From Micromonospora sp. BL4 (lineage in GTDB: Bacteria; Actinomycetota; Actinomycetes; Mycobacteriales; Micromonosporaceae), in assembly GCF_003667505.1 (NCBI RefSeq), contig NZ_RCVJ01000147.1:1-64000 (forward strand): a stretch of 64,000 bases of DNA. Reading direction: 5' to 3'. Numbering within the stretch: the first letter of the stretch is position 1; every line of letters starts with the position of its first letter. Below the pieces are notes generated by a model that was not told where the DNA came from, ran no database searches, and saw only the letters and a list, made by a program, of their open reading frames with translations. Below are positions 47,511 through 56,004 of this stretch, in pieces. Both the position numbers and the translations under genes were made by a program.

Positions 47511-48607
47511 GCGCCGACCGCCTTCCGGACGGCCTCGACGACCTGGTCGAGGTCGCTGTCGGTGAGGTGCTGGTGCACCGGCAGGGAGACGCACTGGCGG
47601 ACCACCCGGTCGGCCACCGGCGCCGGGTCCGCGATCACCCGGGGGTGGTCGCGGTAGCAGTCGTAGTCGTAGACCGTCTTCGGGTAGTAGATGCCGCAGC
47701 CCACGCCGCTCTCGGTCAGGCGGGCGATCACCTCGTCGCGGCTCACCGGAGCCTCGTCGGTGACCAGCACCGTGTACTGGTGCCAGACGTGCGACCGGCC
47801 GGGCAGCTCGGTCGGCACGCGCAGCCCCGGGACGTCGGCCAGGCCGGCGGAGAGCCGGGCGGCGTTGTCCTTACGACGCTTGACGTTCTCGCCGTACGCG
47901 GCGATCTGCGGGATGCCCAGCGCGGCCTGCAGGTCGGTGAGGCGGTAGTTGTGACCGGCCACCTCGTACTGGTAGCGCTGCCGCATGCCCTGGTTGCGCA
48001 GCACGCGCAACCGGTCGGCGAGCACCGCGTCGTTGGTGGTGATCATGCCGCCCTCACCGGTGGTGAGGTTCTTGGTGGCGTACAGCGAGAAGGTGCCGAG
48101 ACCGAAGCTGCCGGCGCCGCGGCCGGAGATGGTCGCGCCCAGGGACTGCGCGGTGTCCTCGACCAAGCCCAGGCCGTGCTTCTGGGCCAACGGGGCGATG
48201 GTGTCCATGTCGGCCGGCTGGCCGTACAGGTGCACCGGCATCAGCACCCGGGTGCGTGGGCCGATGGCGTCGGCGAACGCCGCCGGGTCGACGCAGAAGT
48301 CATCCTCGCGAATGTCGGCGAACCGTGCGGTGGCGCCCGCTTCGAGGATCGCGTTGAGGGTCGCGACGAAGGTGAAGGGGCTGGTGACCACCTCGTCGCC
48401 GGGCTGCAGGTCGAGCACCTGGAGCGCGGCCACGAGGGCGGTCGTGCCGTTGTTGACGGCGACCGCGTGCTCGACGCCGACCAGGTCGGCGAACTCGCGC
48501 TCCAGTCGGGCCACCATCGGCCCCTGCGCGATGACACCCGAGCGGATCACCTCGACCGCCAACCGTTCGGCCGCCTCGTCCAGCTTGACGACGGAAATCG
48601 GGATCAC
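47507..48607 (-). CDS. DegT/DnrJ/EryC1/StrS aminotransferase, probable NDP-3-keto-sugar aminotransferase
   Basis: 366 aa from GTG 48605-48607 (AAGGAGAG 7 nt upstream); the open frame continues further 5' without support. PLP-dependent sugar aminotransferase: AVNNGTTALVAALQVL, VTSPFTFVATLNAILEAGA, VHLYGQPADMDTI, LVEDTAQSLGA and LYATKNLTTGEGGMI with PLP-Lys179. The C-terminal GHNYRLTDLQAALGI and YYPKTVYDYDCYRDHP blocks match WbpE-like enzymes. It is the first gene of a two-gene operon with the Gfo/Idh/MocA oxidoreductase (4-bp overlap), the standard pairing for a 3-amino-3-deoxy sugar. Divergent from the LPG-synthase-TM protein over 214 bp. Confidence 0.9.
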   Translation of the reverse strand: MIPISVVKLDEAAERLAVEVIRSGVIAQGPMVARLEREFADLVGVEHAVAVNNGTTALVAALQVLDLQPGDEVVTSPFTFVATLNAILEAGATARFADIREDDFCVDPAAFADAIGPRTRVLMPVHLYGQPADMDTIAPLAQKHGLGLVEDTAQSLGATISGRGAGSFGLGTFSLYATKNLTTGEGGMITTNDAVLADRLRVLRNQGMRQRYQYEVAGHNYRLTDLQAALGIPQIAAYGENVKRRKDNAARLSAGLADVPGLRVPTELPGRSHVWHQYTVLVTDEAPVSRDEVIARLTESGVGCGIYYPKTVYDYDCYRDHPRVIADPAPVADRVVRQCVSLPVHQHLTDSDLDQVVEAVRKAVGA

Positions 48608-48821
48608 AACAGCTCTCCTTGAGGTATGGGGCAGCGTGCAGACCGTAGCAGCGCGGGAGATGCCCGGCACACCTGGACCACCGCGACGCGAATCCATCTA
48701 CGGCCGAACCCGTTCCGACTCGCGGTCAACCTCGGTTCGTGGTACGCGGCACACTGCGCTAGTCTCGGCGAATTGTGCAGGGACCCGGACGGGTCAAAGA
48801 CGACCAAAGGACAGGACGGCC

Positions 48822-49949
48822 GTGGCAGAAACCGCGACGCAGGTCGAAACGGTACCCGCACCGGCCACCGGGGCCGCCACGGCGAAGTCCCGCTGGCTCT
48901 CGCTGGCCGTCCGGGTGGTGGTCATCGTGGCGATCGCGGCCGGCATGACCTGGAGCGTCGTCAGCCAGTGGCCGCAGGTGAAGCAGACCTGGGTCGACCT
49001 GGCGTGGCCCTCGGTGGTGCTCGCCGTGCTGGCGGTGCTGGCCGGCATGTTCGCCAACTCGATGGCCTGGCGGGCCGCCGCGGCGGACCTGGAGCACCGG
49101 GTGTCCGTGCCGGCCGCCCTGCGAATCTGCATGGTCGGCCAGCTCGGCAAGTACATCCCGGGCAGCGTCTGGGCCTACGTCCTCCAGATGGAGCTGGGCC
49201 GGCGCGCCGGCCTGCCGCGGGCTCGGGCCTTCCTGGCCACGCTCGTGGCACTGGGCCTCGGTGTCGTCGCCGCGCTCGGCGTGGGGCTGCTCAGCCTGCC
49301 CTCGCTGCTCGACGCGACCGCCGACTCCGGCGCCGAGTACGCCGAGCCGGTACGCGTCGCGCTCTACATCGTCGCCGTTCTCTTCCCGATCGCGCTGCTC
49401 TGCGCCGTCCCGGCCGTGTTGACCCGGCTCATCCAGATCACCCTCAAGGTGCTGCGCCGACCGCCGCTGCAGCACAAGCTCACCCTGCCCGGCGTGCTCC
49501 GGGTGGTCGGCTGGAGCGCCCTGGGTTACACCCTGTTCGGCGTGCACCTGTGGCTGCTGGCCAACGCCCAGGCCGCACCGGGCCTCGGCGGCCTGCTCCG
49601 CAGCATCGGGTCGTTCGCCATCGCGATGACCGTCGGGATGTTCGCCTTCCTCTCCCCCTCCGGGCTGGGCGTCCGGGAGGCCGTGCTGGTCGCCACCATG
49701 GCGCCCTTCCTCACCAGCGCCGGCGGCATCGGAGCGGCGACCGGGATCGCGCTCGCCTCCCGACTGATCTTCACCGTGGCCGACCTGCTCGCCGCCGGCA
49801 TCGCCGCCCTGTCCGGGATGCGGCAGTTGCAGAAGGCGACCGGGGAGAGCGCTGCCGGCCCGGAGCTCGACGAGGCCGCGGCGGCGGTCCGGGTGGAGCA
49901 GGTGCCCGCGCCGCGCTCGGGTGCCGACGCACCGGTCGCCACCCGCTGA
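48822..49949 (+). CDS. Lysylphosphatidylglycerol synthase TM-region/UPF0104 family membrane protein (flippase-like)
   Basis: 375 aa from GTG 48822 (AAAGGACAGGA upstream). Eight hydrophobic helices, with the family motifs RICMVGQLGKYIPGSVWAYV (the GK-Y-PG-W block), ARAFLATLVALGL and FAFLSPSGLGVREAVLVATM (the P-G-G-x-G-x-R-E loop, here PSGLGVRE). No catalytic GNAT-like domain, so it is not a complete MprF. Such proteins in glycan loci are proposed to move lipid-linked or lipid substrates across the membrane. The last 40 residues form a cytosolic Ala/Glu tail. It ends toward a strong hairpin and a convergent operon. Confidence 0.82.
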   Translation: MAETATQVETVPAPATGAATAKSRWLSLAVRVVVIVAIAAGMTWSVVSQWPQVKQTWVDLAWPSVVLAVLAVLAGMFANSMAWRAAAADLEHRVSVPAALRICMVGQLGKYIPGSVWAYVLQMELGRRAGLPRARAFLATLVALGLGVVAALGVGLLSLPSLLDATADSGAEYAEPVRVALYIVAVLFPIALLCAVPAVLTRLIQITLKVLRRPPLQHKLTLPGVLRVVGWSALGYTLFGVHLWLLANAQAAPGLGGLLRSIGSFAIAMTVGMFAFLSPSGLGVREAVLVATMAPFLTSAGGIGAATGIALASRLIFTVADLLAAGIAALSGMRQLQKATGESAAGPELDEAAAAVRVEQVPAPRSGADAPVATR

Positions 49950-50007
49950 CGGTTTCCGCCCGGGCGACAATCCGCGAGAGACGACCTCCCCCGGATACCG
50001 ACGTCAA

Positions 50008-50053
50008 ACAACACCGGTGCCCCCGATCTGCTGATCGGGGGCACCGGTGTTGT
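50008..50053. terminator. Perfect 21-bp bidirectional hairpin
   Basis: Arms 50008-50028 (ACAACACCGGTGCCCCCGAT plus C) and 50033-50053 are exact reverse complements with a TGCT loop. Outside it ACGTCA (50001-50006) pairs with TGACGT (50053-50058) in part. It separates the convergent LPG-TM and GT4 genes. No U-tract. Confidence 0.92.
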
Positions 50054-50066
50054 GACGTACGCCGGG

Positions 50067-51254
50067 TCAGCGGCCCCGGGAGGCGGCCATCTCGCTCAGC
50101 ACCTCCAGGTGCAGGTGCAGCACCCGGTCCAGGCTGAACCGCTCGCGGATCAGAGCCTGACCGTTGACCCCGATCTGCTTGGCCAGGGCCTGGTCGGTCA
50201 GCGCGGCGATCAGCCGCTGCGCCAGACCCCGGACGTCACCCGGCTGGCAGAGCAGGACGTTGTCCCCATCGCGGAGGGCGATGCCGGGGAAGTTGTCGGC
50301 CCGCGCCGGCGCCACCACCGGGACCCCGGCGGCCATCGCCTCCAGGGTCGCGGTGCCGAGGCCCAGCCCCTGCTCGTGCGACTCCACCGTGGCGGCGGCG
50401 AGGTAGTCCGGGATTTCGCTCTTGGGCACCTTGCCCGCCGCGATGACGGCGTGCTCGACGCCGAGCGCACGGGCGCGCTCGGCGAAGTGCTGGTAGTAGA
50501 CCTGCCCGCAGATGAGCAGCTTCGCGTCCGGCACCGCGGCCAGCACCTCGGGCAGCGCTTCGACCAGCGCGACGCGGTCCCGCAGCGGGATGACGTGGCC
50601 CACCGACAGGATCACCGGCGCGTTGCCCAGTTCGTGACGGTCGCGGACCCGCTGACCGTTGCCGCCGACCACCCAGTCCGGATCCACGCCGACCGGGATC
50701 GGCACCAGGCCCGAGTGCGCGCCGCGATAGCGCGACTCGATGTACTCCTGCATGAGCACGTCCATCACCACGAGCCGGGGCTTGCTGCGCCACATGAACG
50801 GCTTGACCATGGTCGCGTCCAGGCCACGGAACACCCTCGCGTACCGGGCCTGCGGGTTCTCCAGCCGGGTGTGGATGGAGAGCAGCGCCGGCACCCGACG
50901 CTTGCGCGCGTAGAGCGCGGTCGCCCAGGTCAGGTCGAAGAACTGCCCGTGCTGGTGGATGACGTCCGGCCGGAAGTCGTCAAGCAGTGTGCGGACCCGC
51001 CGCAGCACGCTCGGCCGGCTGGTGAACGAGATGTCGAAGCTGACGGCCAGCCGGGTCTCCGGCAGCATGAACGCCGGCAGCCGGACGATCCGCATCCCGT
51101 CGCGCTCCTCGACCGCCGGAGCGTCCTGGTAGGCGGCGGTGAGCACCAGCACCTCGTGCCCGGCGGCGGCGTAACCGCGGGCGAGCGACTCGGACAGGTG
51201 GGAGCTTCCGCCGGCGCGCGGCGGAAAGAAGTTGTTGACGACTGCGATACGCAC
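50067..51254 (-). CDS. GT4 glycosyltransferase
   Basis: 395 aa from ATG 51252-51254. GT-B fold: acceptor side MRIAVVNNFFPPRAGGSSHL, then VIHQHGQFFDLTWATALYAR; donor side VILSVGHVIPLRDRVALVEA, LLICGQVYYQHFAERARAL, then QGLGLGTATLEAMAAGVPVV with the E-x7-E region (ESHEQGLGLGTATLEAMA). The donor-site motif is less canonical than in the other GT4 genes here. Last gene of a four-gene minus-strand operon (aminotransferase 53828, SDR, acetyltransferase, this gene; gaps 25 bp, overlap, 12 bp), so it probably transfers the sugar those enzymes make. Acceptor and linkage are unknown. Confidence 0.87.
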   Translation of the reverse strand: MRIAVVNNFFPPRAGGSSHLSESLARGYAAAGHEVLVLTAAYQDAPAVEERDGMRIVRLPAFMLPETRLAVSFDISFTSRPSVLRRVRTLLDDFRPDVIHQHGQFFDLTWATALYARKRRVPALLSIHTRLENPQARYARVFRGLDATMVKPFMWRSKPRLVVMDVLMQEYIESRYRGAHSGLVPIPVGVDPDWVVGGNGQRVRDRHELGNAPVILSVGHVIPLRDRVALVEALPEVLAAVPDAKLLICGQVYYQHFAERARALGVEHAVIAAGKVPKSEIPDYLAAATVESHEQGLGLGTATLEAMAAGVPVVAPARADNFPGIALRDGDNVLLCQPGDVRGLAQRLIAALTDQALAKQIGVNGQALIRERFSLDRVLHLHLEVLSEMAASRGR

Positions 51255-51266
51255 GGAGGGGGACTC

Positions 51267-51734
51267 CTAGCTTTCCGCTACAGGGACGAACCGGACATCG
51301 CCGCCGTCCAACTCGACTGTGGAGACCACCCGAGCCGGGACCCCCGTCACAACCGCTCCCGGTGGCACGTCTCTGGTGACCACGGCGCCCGCGCCGACGA
51401 CCGCACCGTCACCGATGGTGACGCCCATCATCACGGTCGCGTTCGCCCCGATGAAGACACGATCGCCGATCATCACCGGCGCCCGGTCCACCGAAGCATA
51501 GGCACGACCCGATACGCAACGCCGAGCCGTGGAGTGCGTGTAGATCTGCGCGCCGCAACTGATGTCGCACCCTGCGCCGATGGTCAGCCCACCGGAACCG
51601 TCGATGACCGTGAAGGCGCCGATCCACGTCCCCGCGCCGATCACCGGTTCGCCGATGACCCAGGCGTGCGGGTTGTACGGGTTCGCCGGGAGCCCGTGCG
51701 AAGACGGACTCCCGGCGGACGACGGCTGGGTCAC
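51267..51734 (-). CDS. Left-handed beta-helix acyltransferase
   Basis: 155 aa from GTG 51732-51734, overlapping the SDR stop by GTGA. Hexapeptide repeats: [60 protein letters not shown] and [20 protein letters not shown]. The [20 protein letters not shown] loop carries the catalytic-type His after QIY. Close to sugar N- or O-acetyltransferases of the WbbJ/NeuD-related kind. With the upstream SDR and DegT aminotransferase it probably acetylates the new amino group of an NDP-sugar; O-acetylation of the chain is an alternative. Confidence 0.85.
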   Translation of the reverse strand: MTQPSSAGSPSSHGLPANPYNPHAWVIGEPVIGAGTWIGAFTVIDGSGGLTIGAGCDISCGAQIYTHSTARRCVSGRAYASVDRAPVMIGDRVFIGANATVMMGVTIGDGAVVGAGAVVTRDVPPGAVVTGVPARVVSTVELDGGDVRFVPVAES

Positions 51735-52663
51735 GCCACCTCGGTCTTGATCAGATCGGTCATCCCGTCCTCGACGGCGATGGTCGGCTCCCAACCGAGC
51801 ACCTCGCGGGCCCGGGTGATGTCCGCGGCCCGGCGGCTGACCAGCACCTCACGCGGGCTGAACTGCGGCTCCACGTCGACGCCGACCGCCTTGATCAGGA
51901 TCTCGGCGAGGGTGGCCACCGAGGTGTCGATGCCGGTGCCGATGTTGACCGGCACGTTGCCCTGCTCGGACTCCAGCGCGGCGACCACGGAGCGCGCGAT
52001 GTCGTGGACGTGGATGAAGTCCATCGACTGCTCACCCTTGCCGTCGATGACCGGCGGCTGACCGGTCTTCAACCGCTTCACGAAGTGGTTGATCACCGAG
52101 GTGTAGTAGGCGGTCGGCTTCTGGCCCGGGCCGTAGACGTTGAAGAACCGCAGGGCGACCCAGTTCAGGCCCTTGCTGCGCTGGTAGAAGCCGAGCAGGT
52201 CCTCACCGGCACGCTTCGAGATGCAGTACGGGGTGAGCGGGTCGAGCCGGTCGTCCTCGTGCATCGGCAGCTTCTTCGGGTCACCGTAGACCGACGCCGA
52301 CGACGCGAAGACCAGCCGCTTGACGCCGTGGTCGGCAGCGGCGGCGAACACGTTGTGGTTGCCGACCATGTTGATGTCGATCGACTCGTGCGGGTCGGCC
52401 TGGCTCTTGTTGATCGAGACCGCGGCGAGGTGGATCGCGTAGTCGCAGCCCTTCATGGCCGCGTGCACGGCGCCGCCGTAGCGGACGTCCTGCTCGATCA
52501 GCTCGACGTCGCCGGTCGCCACCAGCTCCGCGATACGGTCCCGGTCGCCACGGGTCATGTTGTCGAAGATGCGGACCCGGTAGCCCTTCTCCAACAGCAG
52601 CGGTACCACGTGCAGGCCGATGAAACCGGCGCCTCCGGTGATGAAGACGGTCTGCTTCGACAT
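51731..52663 (-). CDS. NAD-dependent epimerase/dehydratase (UDP-sugar 4-epimerase-like SDR)
   Basis: 310 aa from ATG 52661-52663. Extended [17 protein letters not shown] (glycine motif 10-16), [31 protein letters not shown] and active-site YCISK (Tyr146, Lys150). The C-terminal substrate part has [17 protein letters not shown] and [18 protein letters not shown]. It resembles UDP-glucose/UDP-GlcNAc 4-epimerases and related 4,6-dehydratases. In the operon it lies between a DegT aminotransferase (25 bp upstream) and an acetyltransferase (4-bp overlap), so it likely supplies the keto- or epimerised NDP-sugar. The exact reaction is not readable. Confidence 0.85.
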   Translation of the reverse strand: MSKQTVFITGGAGFIGLHVVPLLLEKGYRVRIFDNMTRGDRDRIAELVATGDVELIEQDVRYGGAVHAAMKGCDYAIHLAAVSINKSQADPHESIDINMVGNHNVFAAAADHGVKRLVFASSASVYGDPKKLPMHEDDRLDPLTPYCISKRAGEDLLGFYQRSKGLNWVALRFFNVYGPGQKPTAYYTSVINHFVKRLKTGQPPVIDGKGEQSMDFIHVHDIARSVVAALESEQGNVPVNIGTGIDTSVATLAEILIKAVGVDVEPQFSPREVLVSRRAADITRAREVLGWEPTIAVEDGMTDLIKTEVA

Positions 52664-52688
52664 GGCGGAGCGTGTCCTTCCTGGGGGA

Positions 52689-53828
52689 TCAGCGGCTGGT
52701 GGCCGCGGTGTTGACGACGTCGATCAGCGTGGCCGCGACGGTCTCGACCTGGTCGTCGGTGAGGTTGGCGTGCATCGGGATGGCCAGGTGCCGGACGAAC
52801 AGGTCCGCCGAGACCGGGCAGGGCGTGGTCTGGCCGTAGAGCGGCTGGGCGTGCGAGGCGTACGTGCCGAAGGTGCACTGCACCCCGCGCTCGCGCAGTG
52901 CCAGCGCGACCGCTCCCCGGTCGACCGACGGGTCCAGCGTGACCACGTAGGACTGCCAGGGGTGCTCGCGGTCCGGAGCCTCGTACGGCGTGGTGATCAG
53001 CTCGTGGTCCTTGAGCAGCTCACCGTAGCGGGCGGCGGTGCGGCGCTTGGCGGCCAGCAGGTCGGGCAGCCGGTCGAGCTGGGCGAGCATGATCGCCGCG
53101 GAGATGTCGGAGAGCCGGTAGTTGTAGCCCAGCTCGGTGAAGGTCGGGATCGGCAGGTGTGACAGCTCGGCCCGGGTGAGCGCCCCCTCCACCCCGTACG
53201 TGTGCAGCTTGCGGGCGTGGGCCGCGAGGTCCTCGCGGTCGGTGACGTACGCGCCGCCCTCGCCGGCGGTGATGCCCTTGCGGCCGTGGAAGCTGAAGGT
53301 GGCGATGTCGGCCAGGCTGCCGGCCGGGCGGCCCTTGTAGGTGGCGCCCGCCGAGCAGGCGGCGTCCTCGACCAGGAACAGCCCGTGCTTGTCGGCGATG
53401 GCGCGCAGCTCGTCGTAGTCGGCCGGCTGCCCGAAGGCGTCGACGGCGATGATGCCGACGGTACGCGGCGTGATCGCGGCCTCGACGGCGGCCGGTTCGA
53501 CGGTCCAGGTGTCCGGCCGCACGTCGGCGAAGACCGGCGTGGCGCCGGTCCACATCACCGAGTGGCCGGTGGCCGGGAAGGTGTAGTCACCGACGATCAC
53601 CTCGTCGCCGGGCTTCACCCCGAGGGTGAGCAGCGCGAGATGCAGGGCGGAACCACAGTTGCTGGTGGCGAGGGCGTGCCGGGTGCCGGCGACGACGGCG
53701 AAGCGCTCCTCGAAACGACGGCAGGTTGGCCCGGAACCAGCCAGCCAGCCCGAGGCGAAGACCTCGGCGATGGCGGCGAGTTCGGCCTCGCCAACCGTGG
53801 GCTGACCGAGCGCGATGACCTCAGACAT
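52689..53828 (-). CDS. DegT/DnrJ/EryC1/StrS aminotransferase (second)
   Basis: 379 aa from ATG 53826-53828 (MSEVIALGQPTVGEAEL). PLP-dependent NDP-sugar aminotransferase: SNCGSALHLALLTLGVKPGD, VGDYTFPATGHSVMWTGATP, VDAFGQPADYDELR, LVEDAACSAGATYKG and FSFHGRKGITAGEGGAYV with PLP-Lys184. The C-terminal LGYNYRLSDISAAIMLAQL is typical. Only distantly similar to the 47507 enzyme, so the locus can make two different amino sugars. First gene of the minus operon ending at 50067; divergent from lhgO across 119 bp. Confidence 0.9.
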   Translation of the reverse strand: MSEVIALGQPTVGEAELAAIAEVFASGWLAGSGPTCRRFEERFAVVAGTRHALATSNCGSALHLALLTLGVKPGDEVIVGDYTFPATGHSVMWTGATPVFADVRPDTWTVEPAAVEAAITPRTVGIIAVDAFGQPADYDELRAIADKHGLFLVEDAACSAGATYKGRPAGSLADIATFSFHGRKGITAGEGGAYVTDREDLAAHARKLHTYGVEGALTRAELSHLPIPTFTELGYNYRLSDISAAIMLAQLDRLPDLLAAKRRTAARYGELLKDHELITTPYEAPDREHPWQSYVVTLDPSVDRGAVALALRERGVQCTFGTYASHAQPLYGQTTPCPVSADLFVRHLAIPMHANLTDDQVETVAATLIDVVNTAATSR

Positions 53829-53947
53829 GTGACTCCCAGAGAGGATGGACCCGGAGCAGTCTAGGCCAAGCCCACGGGGGGTGGGCCAGTCGGGCGCGCT
53901 GAGGAGCTTGGTTACCATCGGTCGCGGCGACCGGCAGGGGAGATGAC

Positions 53948-55144
53948 ATGACCAGGTTCGTGGTGGTGGGCGGCGGCATCGTCGGCCTCGCGGTGGCACA
54001 CCGGCTGATGACCGACCGGCCCGGCGACCCGGTCACGGTCCTGGAGAAGGAGGCCGGCTGGGCGGCCCACCAGACCGGTCACAACTCGGGCGTCATCCAT
54101 GCCGGCGTCTACTACAAGCCCGGCAGCCTGAAGGCCACCCTCTGCAAGGCCGGCAGCGCCTCGATGGTCGAGTTCTGCCGCGAGCACGGGCTGGCGCACG
54201 ACATCTGCGGCAAGCTGATCGTCGCCACCGACGCCGCGGAGCTGCCCCGGCTGCACGACCTGCACCAGCGCGCCCTGGCCAACGGCCTGCCGGCGCGGCT
54301 GATCGACGGCGCCGAGGCGGCCGAGTACGAGCCGCACGTGGCGGCCGTCGGCGCACTGCACGTCGCCTCGACCGGCATCGTCGACTTCGGCGCGGTCTGC
54401 CGCAAGCTGGCCGAGCTGCTCGCCGCGGGCGGGGCGGATCTGCGCACCGGCACCGAGGTCACCGGCGTGGCCACCCGTCCGGAGGGTGTGGTCGTCACGA
54501 CCACCGGCGGCGAGGTGACCGCGGACGTCCTGATCAACTGCGCCGGCCTGCACGCCGACCGGATCTCCCGGCTGGCGGGCGTGCCGACGCCGGTGCGGAT
54601 CGTGCCGTTCCGGGGCGAGTACTACGAGCTGGTCCCGCAGCGGCAGGGGTTGGTGCGGGGTTTGATCTACCCGGTGCCGGACCCGCAGTTCCCCTTCCTC
54701 GGGGTGCACCTGACCAAGATGATCGACGGCAGCGTGCACGCCGGCCCGAACGCGGTGCTGGCCACCGCCCGCGAGGGCTACTCCTGGGGCCGGATCAGTC
54801 CGCGTGACATCTGGGACGAGCTCTCCTACCGCGGTCTCTGGGCGCTGGGTCGGCGGCACTACCGCTACGGCCTGACCGAGGTGGCCCGGTCACTGTCGAA
54901 GAAGCGCTTCGCGGACAGTCTGGCCCGGCTGGTGCCGGAGCTGACCCCGGCCGACATCGTCCGGGCCGGCGCCGGCGTGCGGGCGCAGGCGATTCTTCCC
55001 GACGGCGGCCTGGTGGACGACTTCCTGATCGTCGAGGCCGACCGGCAGGTGCACGTGCTCAACGCGCCCTCCCCCGCCGCGACCAGCTCGCTGGAGATCG
55101 CCCGGCACATCGTCTCCCGACTTCCGGTCGACGCGCCCCGCTGA
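53948..55144 (+). CDS. lhgO: L-2-hydroxyglutarate oxidase
   Basis: FAD-dependent enzyme of the DAO family that oxidises L-2-hydroxyglutarate to 2-oxoglutarate, often passing electrons to the quinone pool. 398 aa from ATG 53948, with AGGGGAG upstream. FAD motif FVVVGGGIVGLAVAHRLM (glycines 8-13), then HQTGHNSGVIHAGVYYKPGS, characteristic of LhgO, PFRGEYYELVPQRQGLV and the C-terminal FAD-binding NAPSPAATSSLEIARHIV. Length is normal. It is metabolically unrelated to the glycan genes on either side; its placement is probably historical. The TetR gene downstream is convergent and could be unrelated. Confidence 0.93.
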   Translation: MTRFVVVGGGIVGLAVAHRLMTDRPGDPVTVLEKEAGWAAHQTGHNSGVIHAGVYYKPGSLKATLCKAGSASMVEFCREHGLAHDICGKLIVATDAAELPRLHDLHQRALANGLPARLIDGAEAAEYEPHVAAVGALHVASTGIVDFGAVCRKLAELLAAGGADLRTGTEVTGVATRPEGVVVTTTGGEVTADVLINCAGLHADRISRLAGVPTPVRIVPFRGEYYELVPQRQGLVRGLIYPVPDPQFPFLGVHLTKMIDGSVHAGPNAVLATAREGYSWGRISPRDIWDELSYRGLWALGRRHYRYGLTEVARSLSKKRFADSLARLVPELTPADIVRAGAGVRAQAILPDGGLVDDFLIVEADRQVHVLNAPSPAATSSLEIARHIVSRLPVDAPR

Positions 55145-55177
55145 GTGCGAGCGCCGCGCCGCGCGAGGGTCGGGCGG

Positions 55178-55825
55178 TCAGGCGTGCGCCGACGGGGCGA
55201 CCGCGCCCCGGGGCCGAGGCACGGCCGGTTCGGCGCCGAGCCCGGTGGCCACCGACTCGACCAGGGTGCCGAGGTAGGTGTCGGTGATCGGAGCGCGGGC
55301 GATGGCGAGCCGCCAGTAGAGCGGGCCGATGATGAGGTCGACGGCGGCGTCCGGGTCGGTGTCGGCGGGCAGCTCGCCGCGTTGCACGGCGCGGGTGACC
55401 AGTCGGCCGCCGACCTCCTGCTGGCGGGCGTGCAGCACCTGACGCAGGGTCTCGTCGATGGCCGGGTTGCGGGCGGCCTCGGCGAGCAGGTCGGGGATGA
55501 TCTGCGAGGCCAGCGGATGCCGCAGCGCGTGCGCCACCGCCTGGAAGAGCAGCGCGAGGTCGCCGCGCAGGGTGCCGGTGTCCAGCACCGGCAGCTTGCC
55601 GTGCGCCGCGGCGGCGACGATCTCCAGCACCAGCTCGACCTTCGAACTCCACCGCCGGTAGACCGCCGTCTTGCTGACGCCGGCCCGGCGGGCCACCGCC
55701 TCGATGGAGAGCCGGCCGTAGCCAACCTCGGCGAGCTCCTGCATCAGCGCGCGCCGGATGGCCGTGGTGATCTCACCACGCAGCACCGCCGCGCCGGCCG
55801 GGGCGCGCCTCTTCTCGGTCGTCAC
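55178..55825 (-). CDS. TetR family transcriptional regulator
   Basis: 215 aa from GTG 55823-55825 (GAGAAGAG upstream); the frame extends a further 14 codons 5'. The N-terminal HTH reads ITTAIRRALMQELAEVGYG, RLSIEAVARRAGVSKTAVYR and RWSSKVELV, a clear TetR DNA-binding domain at about residues 15-62. The C-terminal ligand domain ends LYWRLAIARAPITDTYLGTL (TetR_C type 16-like). Divergent from the ABC permease gene over 179 bp, so it may control the exporter operon; no operator palindrome was confirmed. Convergent with lhgO. Confidence 0.92.
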   Translation of the reverse strand: MTTEKRRAPAGAAVLRGEITTAIRRALMQELAEVGYGRLSIEAVARRAGVSKTAVYRRWSSKVELVLEIVAAAAHGKLPVLDTGTLRGDLALLFQAVAHALRHPLASQIIPDLLAEAARNPAIDETLRQVLHARQQEVGGRLVTRAVQRGELPADTDPDAAVDLIIGPLYWRLAIARAPITDTYLGTLVESVATGLGAEPAVPRPRGAVAPSAHA

Positions 55826-56004
55826 CAGGGACTCTTCTCGCAGGTCACGACGACCAGCGTAGCGCAACGACGGTACGGTTGCGTCCCGACGTGTTTCGGA
55901 CTACTGTCCACGCAGCGACGAGGCGGCGCTCCGCGCACAGCTCCCACTAGGATTCCATCGTCGCGAGCAACCCCGTCTGCACGAAAGATCGGAGCGCCAT
56001 TTCC

